From NCBI GenBank assembly GCA_018806915.1, contig JAGKQI010000061.1:1550001-1614000 (forward strand): a stretch of 64,000 bases of DNA, read 5' to 3'. The notes under the pieces were generated by a model. The model ran no database searches and was not told the origin of the DNA. It saw only the letters and a program-made list of their open reading frames with translations. Source of the DNA: Phytophthora colocasiae (lineage: Eukaryota > Oomycota > Peronosporomycetes > Peronosporales > Peronosporaceae). Position numbers and translations under genes: made by a program. This document shows, piece after piece, positions 43,519 through 52,500 of the stretch (positions are counted from its first letter, which is position 1; the number at the start of each line of letters is the position of its first letter).

Positions 43519-45185
43519 TGACATGATGTTAATTCCGATTTTCGAGCGACAGGTGGATATTACGTTACGATGGGATTGGTTATACTATGGGTTATAAGCG
43601 AAAGGGACTTTGGGACGCGGCCGCACCCGTGCGACATCTGTGGAAGATTGTGGATAAACCTTCGCCTCACTGTAAAGGGGCCTAAAGGACCAGAAGTGTA
43701 CTTCAGAGTGTGCACAACTCTGAAGGTCAACTACACTCTGTCTGGTCACCGGACTTTCCCCGACGATGAGTGCCTAAGTTCTGGCGGAAAGTCTCTCAGA
43801 AGAACGTATCTCTGAGAGACCTCATCCCGTTACCGTCCAGCGCGACGATGGATGGTTCAAGGATTCACAACATATACCCGCAGAGACCAAGTATCGCACG
43901 CTGGACGCCGCGCACCCGCGCAACCCCCAAGATCTTCGTGTACGTTGTAGCATTGGTGCTCCGTACTCTGGTTACTTACTCAAAACTCTGGTATCTCTAA
44001 CTCTGAGTGACTAAGACTCTGAAAACCAAGTGATATCAGACTCTGAAACCACCGAAGATTCAAGACCATACTGAAACCAAGTGAACCCAAGTTCAAGTCA
44101 CGCATTCAAGTGATTACTGACCTGCACATCCCCCGTAATGACGTCTCTACCTGTCAACCCATCGAGATCGGCTGCACAGACTGCATACTGAGACCAAGTT
44201 AAAGTACCAGATGTATACAAAGACCAAGAGTACCTGAGATATGACGACTGACTGCATAAAGGACGCAAAAGACGACAAGAAGAAGAGAGTTACCAGAGAT
44301 ATATGATAGTTATGAGGAAGATAAACGATAAACAGAGTTCAATTTGCTTGCTACTGCACAAGTCCGCTTGAGAGGTATTCAAGCCACTACGTCATCACGT
44401 ACGTCGTGTGATCTCCACCAAATTCAATCCCCTTAGGTGGAGATCAGGTAACGTAGAGACCTGAAAGGACCCGCCTATTCCATATCCTAGTTGGGTCGTT
44501 TGTTTTGTCTCTAGCGGTAGCCCATTTCATATTGATCGTTTGGACAGGCTCTGGAAACTAGACAGTCGTTTTCAGAGTGCAAGGTAGACTGTTATATATA
44601 GCCGATTGTATTGGTTTATATTTTCCCTCTGTATTAGAGGGTGGTGCGCGAACGTAAAAGGATACCAGACAGACCAGGTGTCTGGTAGTAAGTCCCTAGT
44701 TGACCTGGAGTGTTAGCCCACCGTTCAAGGGCCTAGAAAGAATAAGAACGGCTGTATATATTTGTATATTTTCGAACTCTGTATATTGGTTGTTTATCTC
44801 TGAAAGTCAGGTATCTCGGTTCTGGATTTGTGATATTCAGACACCGAATTCCGACTTTTCTCTGGTATATTAACCTCTTTTCGACCGCCGACTTCCTGGA
44901 AAACACTTTGGTTTCCAGAGATTCCGACTCCCGAACGCTCCTGGAAGGATTTTCCTGAATACCGACACCAGACTCCAAGGGAACCCCAACCTCTCTTCAC
45001 AACACATTCTCAGACTCCGGCGAGGGTCATATTTCCGAAGACAACGAACCCACGAGGATACCGCAAGGTACCACACGCCAACCTACCGTTGTACGGCTCT
45101 GAAAAACCCTTTTTCGGTAGTCGTATAACTAGGGTTCACTATACGCCCCCTGCTCCGCGACCAAAGTTTCACCGACTTCGCGACA
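43519..45185 (+). repeat. 5' LTR
   Basis: 1,667 bp, beginning TGACATGATG and ending CGCGACA. It has several ACTCTGA motifs and no coding capacity. The shared GTT before TGACATG leaves the exact start uncertain by up to two bases. Confidence 0.93.
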
Positions 45186-45187
45186 AC

Positions 45188-45205
45188 TGGTGCGCGTGCC
45201 CGGAT
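45188..45205 (+). promoter_or_regulatory. Primer-binding site
   Basis: TGGTGCGCGTGCCCGGAT, two nt after the LTR. Its complement ends in CCA and, read upstream, resembles an acceptor strand plus T-arm ending (ATCC), as expected for priming by a host tRNA; I cannot name the tRNA. Confidence 0.7.
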
Positions 45206-45278
45206 CTTTGGAATCGTGATATCACCGGATTTGAGAGTACAAGAAGAGAAAGTTTCCTGTCAAGCGTCTATATTCAAG

Positions 45279-45848
45279 ATGGCTACGCCAGGATCTACGA
45301 GAGGAGGACGCCGTGGTCGTGGTCGGAGCATTCCGACACGTCAATCCAAGCGTCTACAAGGTTTGTCGCCTGAAGAGCAACCAGACTTGGATGCTATCCA
45401 GAAGGCGGCCCGCGAGAAGAGGAGAGCTGCGCGAGAGAAGAAGGCAGCTGAGAATGTGAGCGTCCCAGAACCGGCGGTCGAAGACCAGCCTGCCGAGGAA
45501 CCAGAAGCTCAAGAGACACCTGCTGTCCCTGGTGAACAAGGTTCTGAAGGCCCGTCAGAAGTCGAAGCTTCTGGTGACGAGGCGACCACTGCCCGCGAGG
45601 GTGGTGATGAGGCGTCTGAGGGAGGCGCCGATATGGTTGAGTCCCCGGAAGTGATCGATCTGTGTTCAGATTCGGCAACTTCCGGCCAGTCCGTGGATGA
45701 AGTGAAACCAGAACCCGGACTCTCTGAAGAACATGTTCCACGGTCCCCAAAGTCTGAAGACGCACCAATGTCTGATGACATGGCGATCAAGTCTGAAGGG
45801 TCTCTGAAGACACCGTCTGATGAGTCTGGGAGGGCTGATTCGGCTTGA
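45279..45848 (+). CDS. Gag-region ORF 1 (basic/acidic low-complexity protein)
   Basis: 189 aa from ATG 45279. Basic N-terminus (TRGGRRGRGRSIPTRQSKR), then Glu/Ala/Pro-rich. Contains a SUMO-interaction-like motif (EVIDLCSDS) and two psi-K-x-E sites (VKPE, IKSE). It overlaps the next ORF by 29 nt in another frame. No known domain; position suggests the N-terminal part of Gag. Confidence 0.6.
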   Translation: MATPGSTRGGRRGRGRSIPTRQSKRLQGLSPEEQPDLDAIQKAAREKRRAAREKKAAENVSVPEPAVEDQPAEEPEAQETPAVPGEQGSEGPSEVEASGDEATTAREGGDEASEGGADMVESPEVIDLCSDSATSGQSVDEVKPEPGLSEEHVPRSPKSEDAPMSDDMAIKSEGSLKTPSDESGRADSA

Positions 45849-46449
45849 CGGGGAACGAGCTCTGAGGTATGTGCGCCGTGAGTTCCGCCGTTGGAGAGAT
45901 ATGGACACAGGCAAGGTCGTCCCGCCAAGCATCGAATATATGTGGCCGACGATGAAGCCTAGTGCTGATGCTTTCCAGAAAGCTGCTGCAGCGACCGGCG
46001 ACTACATCAAGTGGCGATGTTCCTCCGTTTTCCCCGAGGATATGTGGATCTCCGAGTTTCACGCGAGGCGTCATGGTTTTGGTTGGATCCAAGACCTATC
46101 TTATGTTGAGATTCCGATGAGCACGTTGACAGCACCGGAGTGTGTGGCTGTTCTTCAGACAATGTTGTACGAGGCAGGATTCGAATTCCAGAATCTCCTC
46201 CCAACCTGGCCCCAGACGCAGGCGTCAGCCGTCGTTGGGTCTCAAGTACGCAGTGTTGCGTCCGAACTTCAGAGTCGACTCGCAGTAGAATTGGTTGAGT
46301 GGGCCACAGTGACCGCCAGGTTACAAGTTTGCCGACTCCCAGAAAGCATGAAGCAAGAAGACACAGCTGACAAGAACGAAGCAAACGGTGTATTACCTGA
46401 CGAAAATGCTGACCTACAAGGACAACGGCTGATCATGCGACTCCGGTAA
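45820..46449 (+). CDS. Gag-region ORF 2
   Basis: 209 aa from ATG 45820, +1 relative to ORF 1 and overlapping its stop. Folded-looking composition (RYVRREFRRWRDMDTGK, FHARRHGFGWIQDLSYVEIP, TAPECVAVLQTMLYEAGFEF). Ends at 46449, with the gag frame already open from 46413 (-1). No recognised domain. Either a separate protein or the middle of a Gag precursor joined by frameshifting, splicing or ancestral indels. Confidence 0.55.
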   Translation: MSLGGLIRLDGERALRYVRREFRRWRDMDTGKVVPPSIEYMWPTMKPSADAFQKAAAATGDYIKWRCSSVFPEDMWISEFHARRHGFGWIQDLSYVEIPMSTLTAPECVAVLQTMLYEAGFEFQNLLPTWPQTQASAVVGSQVRSVASELQSRLAVELVEWATVTARLQVCRLPESMKQEDTADKNEANGVLPDENADLQGQRLIMRLR

Positions 46450-49400
46450 CCGGACTCCGAGTGACGCACAGCTCTGATGGTTCCAGCAGTGACGAGCCGC
46501 CGCAGTCCAAGCGCTTACAGCAGAGACCGCCGCGCCCACAAATCCCGTCGACACCGTCAGCTTTATCGACGCCATCGCTGTCTTCACTGCCGCAGTACGA
46601 GAGTCGCTCTGATAACACGCGACCGGAGTCTGAAAATCCAATGTCCGAAGATCACAGCATCTCTCAGACTCGGATGTCAGATGTACCAATTCCCAGTGTC
46701 ATTGGGACCTCGGATGACCAGTCGTCGGGATTCCAGACTTCACGCGGAAGCTCTACGGACTCGTCCTTGATGTCCATGAGTCGAGGGGCGGCATCACATA
46801 TGCCGCCGCCCACAGGAAGTCTGGCGTTAATCGCTCAAGGCGCTGATGTAGGAGGAACAGTCTCTGAAGGCATGGGGATCCAAGTGACGCGAACGCTGTT
46901 ACCAGTGAAACCAGAGTCCGAGGATGTCGACATGCCGGAAGAGAGACCAGAGGTGCCGGGTGCGGGGTCTGGAAACGAGGTGTCTGTCGGAAGTTCTTCA
47001 CGGGATTTCAAACAATTGTCTCCGGAGATCCTGCCTGTATCTGCCTCCACCCAAAGCGAAAGTCACCAGAGCCACCGCCAAAGTGTGAAGAGTGAAGACC
47101 TTCCGAGACCATCGTCCCGACGTTTGAGTTCCATCGCGTCGAGTCGTACGAAGTCTGAAGCTCGAAGCTCTCAGAGATCAGGGCCTGCCCAGATCGAGTT
47201 GAACATCATGAGGCAACAGCAGGAGTGGCAAAACCGGATGGAGCAGGCGCAGATGGAGTTCTTGGCCCGAGAACGCTTGGAGACCATGGAACGCGATCGT
47301 CGTCGAGAGCAACGTGACTTGGAGGCAAGACGCGAAATTCAGACGCTCACCGAGCGCTTGTTGAAGTCAGAAAACGCGAGGCTGGAGGCTGAGAGACGCG
47401 CCGACGATGCTGAAGAACGCAGAAGTCTGGTATCTGAAAGCAAGCTCAGGAGTCGCAGCGCGGCAGAGTTGGAAACTCTGAAAACGGAGCTCCAGAACTC
47501 TGAAAATCAACGGCTGGAATCAGTGTTTGCTGAACGCTGGCGACAAAGAGAGGCTGAGATTGAAGCCGAACGTGCGCGTGCGACTGACGATATGAAACGG
47601 GACTGGATTTCTCAAATGGAAGCCTTACAACAGCGAATGAAAGTCATGGAAGCCGAGCGCGACAGGGAGAAAGAAAGTTCTCAGAACATGCAACGGTTCC
47701 AAGCCGGTCAGTTGAGAAACCTTCGGGCGACATTATCCCAAGTTCAAGAAGCGCGAAGGGTCGGTCACCCTGATTCGGCAACTTCAAACCAAGTGTTACA
47801 TACAGGTAACCCTGAAGTTGCAACTATGTATCCAGTATCCGGGTCAGAAATCAGAAGTGACGCAAGAAGGGTTGGGGTTGAACCCATGTCACATTCACCG
47901 GCTCTCAAGACGGAATCTCGAGAGGTTGCAACCTTCCAGCAAGGCACCCCTGCACGAAGCACGGGGACGAAGCGAGTGAAGCCTGAGAGGAATGGCGGCG
48001 CTACTGCTGCTACGGCCACCCACGTGGTTCAAGCGACCTCGGTGACAGAGACCAAGGGCGATACTAGACGTGCGCCTACTCCGAGACGAGATCCGCCGCA
48101 GAAAACTGAAGATAGACGGCCTAATGGAGATCGAAGAGCGTCTCGCAGAGCGAAGCGTCATGATAGAGCACCAGACTCTGGTGGAGACTCTGACAATTCA
48201 AGCTCAGACTCTGCGAGCTCGTCATCGGAGGACTCAGAGCCAGGTGAAGTGGTGAATCTGACGGCAGCAACTCAAGCACAAGCCGGAACCACACTTCTGA
48301 CGCTAAGGCCGTTCATGAACTCGAACAACCTTGGGGAATTCGACCCCAGAGCTACCCTCAGGGAACGTGTCCACTGGTGGGAGCGGTTTATGAATATGGC
48401 TTCTCAAGGAGGTTGGTCGACTAAGACGCGCATCCAGGAACTTAAGTTGAAGCTCCCTGTGTCTGCGCGAGACTGGTTTAACCAGCTACCCAAAAGTGTG
48501 TCCCGTGACTGGAAAGAGCTGTCTTCAGAGTTCAAGAAACGTTATTGCAAAGCTCGGTCATCATATTCTGAGAGATACTTCACTATGGCTATGAAAGACT
48601 CTGAGACTCCGCTTGAATTTTTCTACCGACTTAATTCTGCCGCTGGAAAAGCTGACATCGATTTCCGGAAGTCGTCCAAGCGTCTTGAGAAGCATGTACT
48701 GCGATTCATCACGAAGCTTAAGGATGCGCGCCTGAAAACGTCGCTGCAAGGTCAGAGATTTCGGCGAATTTCAGACTTGGAATATGCGTTGCAGCAAGAT
48801 GAAGATGTGTGGCGAACCGGTGACCAAGAAATGACCCCTGCCAAGTCTCGAGACTTCCGGGCTGACAATATTCCGCGAGGACAGTTCAAGCCCAAGCGTG
48901 TGCATCGGACTTATGTCGCAAGAGATATGGATTCTGAAGACTATGACTCTGAAGACTCAGAAAATCATAAGGAAGCTCTGAAATCCAATCAGGATACCAG
49001 AGATCAGACGGGTGATTCCAGAACTCCAAGTGCGACTTCAGAGTCTACCCGTGATGAAGGTACTGCGCAGGCATCTTCGAACAATTCAAAGGCTCCACCA
49101 AGTGCAGATTGGACGCAGACTCTGACGAATGAGGTATATCGAGTGATGGATAACATGGGATGGCGTCCGCCGCCCCAGTCCCCGTCTGGATCGTCAGGTC
49201 AGGGGTTCCATCAAAGGCGTCATGAGAATGGTGGTTACTGGAACAAGTTCTGTGAAAAATGTCAACGCTCAGGACACTCAGAAGAAGATTGCTGGAGAGA
49301 CGTCACGTGTGACCGATGTCAGGAAAAGGGACACCCGAGTCGAATGTGTCGGATGCCACCCTGTGAAGTATGTGGAAGAGTACACCCTGGAAAACCCTGT

Positions 49401-49526
49401 GAAGATTTGAAAACTCTGGAAGCGCTCAAGCAACTCGCTCGACAAGGTGCACTCAAGGACATGCCGAACCACCTACGGGAGAAACTCCTGAGTGATGAGG
49501 CGGACTCTGGGAAGCCGTTAAACTAA
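46413..49526 (+). CDS. gag: Gag polyprotein with coiled coil, capsid-like domain and zinc knuckles
   Basis: The frame is open from 46413; the first ATG is at 46638. Disordered Ser-rich N-terminus with VKPE, VKSE and LKTE motifs; a long coiled coil at 47200-47700 (EARREIQTLTERLLKSENAR); a retrotransposon gag/capsid-like domain at 48330-48800 (DPRATLRERVHWWERFMNMA, LPVSARDWFNQLPKSV); and three Cys/His knuckles at 49240-49420 (CEKCQRSGHSEEDC, CDRCQEKGHPSRMC, CEVCGRVHPGKPC). The stop at 49524 directly follows a -1 slippery heptamer. The protein packages element RNA. Confidence 0.85.
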   Translation, partial: PTRTTADHATPVTGLRVTHSSDGSSSDEPPQSKRLQQRPPRPQIPSTPSALSTPSLSSLPQYESRSDNTRPESENPMSEDHSISQTRMSDVPIPSVIGTSDDQSSGFQTSRGSSTDSSLMSMSRGAASHMPPPTGSLALIAQGADVGGTVSEGMGIQVTRTLLPVKPESEDVDMPEERPEVPGAGSGNEVSVGSSSRDFKQLSPEILPVSASTQSESHQSHRQSVKSEDLPRPSSRRLSSIASSRTKSEARSSQRSGPAQIELNIMRQQQEWQNRMEQAQMEFLARERLETMERDRRREQRDLEARREIQTLTERLLKSENARLEAERRADDAEERRSLVSESKLRSRSAAELETLKTELQNSENQRLESVFAERWRQREAEIEAERARATDDMKRDWISQMEALQQRMKVMEAERDREKESSQNMQRFQAGQLRNLRATLSQVQEARRVGHPDSATSNQVLHTGNPEVATMYPVSGSEIRSDARRVGVEPMSHSPALKTESREVATFQQGTPARSTGTKRVKPERNGGATAATATHVVQATSVTETKGDTRRAPTPRRDPPQKTEDRRPNGDRRASRRAKRHDRAPDSGGDSDNSSSDSASSSSEDSEPGEVVNLTAATQAQAGTTLLTLRPFMNSNNLGEFDPRATLRERVHWWERFMNMASQGGWSTKTRIQELKLKLPVSARDWFNQLPKSVSRDWKELSSEFKKRYCKARSSYSERYFTMAMKDSETPLEFFYRLNSAAGKADIDFRKSSKRLEKHVLRFITKLKDARLKTSLQGQRFRRISDLEYALQQDEDVWRTGDQEMTPAKSRDFRADNIPRGQFKPKRVHRTYVARDMDSEDYDSEDSENHKEALKSNQDTRDQTGDSRTPSATSESTRDEGTAQASSNNSKAPPSADWTQTLTNEVYRVMDNMGWRPPPQSPSGSSGQGFHQRRHENGGYWNKFCEKCQRSGHSEEDCWRDVTCDRCQEKGHPSRMCRMPPCEVCGRVHPGKPCEDLKTLEALKQLARQGALKDMPNHLREKLLSDEADSGKPLN

Positions 49527-49564
49527 TATGCCCGTCGGATGGGGATCCGAAACGCGCCGGGCAT
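49517..49564 (+). promoter_or_regulatory. Putative -1 ribosomal frameshift signal, gag to pol
   Basis: Slippery heptamer G-TTA-AAC (49517-49523) in the gag frame, immediately before the TAA stop, then a 4-nt spacer and a two-tier stem-loop. The outer stem ATGCCCG/CGGGCAT (49528-49534, 49558-49564) stacks on the inner stem TCGGAT-GGGG-ATCCGA (49535-49550), with 7 unpaired nt (AACGCGC) on the 3' side. A -1 slip enters the pol frame, which is open through this whole region. Confidence 0.75.
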
Positions 49565-52500
49565 GGCGTTACCCCAGAGTTGTGTGTTCTAGTGTGTGTA
49601 GGGCCAGAGCTGAGAAAGATTCACGATAACACTCAACAATGCATGACTACTTTTGCCCAAGAACCGACCATACCCTCTGGAAACTCAGGGAACGAGCTAC
49701 CTGAGATGGCCGACGACGCCGACCCGACACCAGACGACTCAGTGTCGTTCAGGTTGAAGGATGGCGAGTGTTATGGCTGGTGGGAAGATAACTACCCTGA
49801 TCGGTCAAAGAGGGATGTGGTGATGGTGTATGGTGCTGTGAATGACCATCGGACCAAGATTCTCTTGGATACTGGTGCGACCATAAATATTCTGAGTTAC
49901 GACTTTGCGCGTAAGCTCGGACTCAGACTCAAGTCGCACAAGCAGACCAAAGTGTCGGGGATGGGTGGTGTTCCAACCTATATCGGTGCCAGCGCTGAGA
50001 TCAAGTTGACGCTTGGGCCAAGAGTGGTATATATTGTGGATGTTTGGGTCGCGAATATCGGTGAAGGAATTGACGTGCTTCTGGGAATGGGTTTTATGTT
50101 TGCTGCTGGAGTGAGAATTAGTGCTCGTGAAGGTCTGGTGTCGTTACCAGACGAGGTAGTGGTGATGATGTGTAATTGGGAACCTGGTGATCACATTGGT
50201 CGTAACAGGTCGGTTAGACCAAGCGAGGCTGTCCTTCTGAGTCCGGGCGAGGAGTTCACTGTCCGAATTGACTATGGGCCAACGAACCCCCAGAGGGAAG
50301 TCGTGTGGGCCGGACGCGGTGACCGCTGGGTTACCCAGCTGATCTATGCGGCCCGATCTTGGCCCGTGGCCGTTCGCGTGGTAAACATCTCTGATAAAAA
50401 CACGTGGGTCAATGAACTTTCGGATGTCGCGAGGATCGTGGAATATGGTTTCTTCCCAAGGCATGGACGTTTCGTGCGTCCAGGTTCCGCTGCCTATCGT
50501 GATTGGGAAGTTCTGATTCTGGAAAGCACCCCGTCACCAGAGACTAAGAAACGTATGAAGAGAGAGGCGGAGTTGGAGGCTTTGATGCCGCAGCCCCCGT
50601 GTGTAGATCGCCCGGACTACCCATGGCCGACTGAAATACTGCAACGTCCAAGGTTTGACAACGCTCGAGTGCAGTTCGTGAAACCAGAGTCACCACCGAC
50701 CGTGAAACAAGTACGCTTCGCCCTGGATGCATTCACCCAGACGGAGAATGGTTGCTCCGGCGAGTCAACGGGAAGTGCGGACATTAGTACAGATACCAGA
50801 GATTTGGAAACATCCTCTGAAAGTACTCCACACACAGACCCTGGTGACTCGTCCGTTGTTATTGCCGGAGACGGCCTTGACCCAAAGCCTGAGTGTATAT
50901 TAGGTGACTCTCAGACCCCTGAGTTACCCGCGGACGATTTCGACCTAATGGATGAATCCTGGGATATTCCTATTCAGGGGATGCCTGGAACGCCTGTGGA
51001 AAAATTACGAGTGGAATACGAGCGGTGCATGAATGTTACGAATGAAGAATTGGACTTGGAGCCGGGTGTATATATGCGAGAAGGCACGGAACTCCTCGCT
51101 CAATTACGCGACCAACTGGTCATGTTGCCTGAGCTGGAAGAATTGACACCAGAGTGTGATATCGACAGCGCTGATGTTGGAGAACCAGGAAAGACGACCC
51201 CAGAAATGGAGAAGAAACTGCGTGATATTCTGAGGTACCACAGGAAAATATTCCTGGGAGATGGTAATGCAGCACCCGCACCGGCAAGGGGTGTGGTCTG
51301 TGATCTGGATGTGGGAGATGCCAAACCGGTAGCTCAACGTCCGAGATCCGTCGCCCCTCATCTCATGCTGAAGGTATACGAGCTTCTAAAGAAACTCCTG
51401 GAAACTGGTTTGATTGAGTACTCTAACTCCCCGTGGGCATCTCCTATTGTGATCGTTCTCAAGAAGAATGGTGTTGACATACGAATGTGCATCGACTATC
51501 GCATCGTGAATGGCTTCATTCAACTGTCACGTTACCCTCTACCTCTTATTGACGATCTCTTGATTGGTTTTGAGGCTGCCATGTGGTTCATGAGCCTGGA
51601 TATGGCTAGTGGTTTCTGGGCGATCAGGATGACGGAGCGCGCACGACTGATATCAGCTTTCATCTGCCCGTTTGGACATTTTCAGTGGGTAAGGATGCCG
51701 TTTGGTCTGAAGAACGCCCCTCTTGTGTATCAAGCTATGTTAGACAATTGCCTGTGGGGATTCGTGAGACTGTTACCTGAAGAAGAAGCTGAAGTTGATG
51801 CGGAGGTTCTGGAATTTCTGCAACTCCAGCCTCAGGACTCTAAAAAGCATCTTTCAGACTCTGAGAACCATACTCCGATTTCAGAGATGCCAACCCTCAC
51901 AAGTCAGATGACCGTCTTTCAGAGGAACATTCCTGTTCCCACGTGCATGGGCCCAGTCCTGGGGAGGAGTTCATACATCGACGGCATCGCACATGGAGCA
52001 CCGACTTGGGACCAATTATGTGACGATTTGAATGCCCTGCTTTTCAGGCTTCGCTATTGGAACATTTCTGTGAGTTTGCCCAAGAGCGAGTTCGGGAAGT
52101 TGTCGATACCGTACCTATCCCACGAAATCAGTGCCGAGGGTCTGAGGGCAACACCTAAGATTGTCAAAGGAGTTGAAGAACTGCCATTTCCGTCTACGTT
52201 GAAGGGAGTTCAGAGTTTCATGGGAAGCCTCAACTATTACAACAAGTTTATTGAGGATTTACCGGTGATTGCTGCTACCCTCTATGAGCTGACGGACGAG
52301 CAGATTCGTGCTGGACGAGACCTGACTCGTGCGAAAGAGGCGTTCGAAATTCTGAAACGCAAGATAGTCTCTACTCCACTACTCAGACATCCAGACCGAA
52401 CCAGACCGTTTGTTGTCATTCCGCATGCGAACCCTTGGGCTGCTTCAGCAGTCTTGGGACAAGAATATGAGGGAATAATACACCCGGTCCGGTTCACGGG

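Noticed and set aside
43570..45373. Small proteins encoded in the LTR
   Set aside because: Short frames repeated identically in both LTRs because the LTRs are identical; no protein-like features.
46477..46770. Alternative frame in the gag N-terminus
   Set aside because: Shadow of the gag frame, which contains the capsid-like domain and zinc knuckles.
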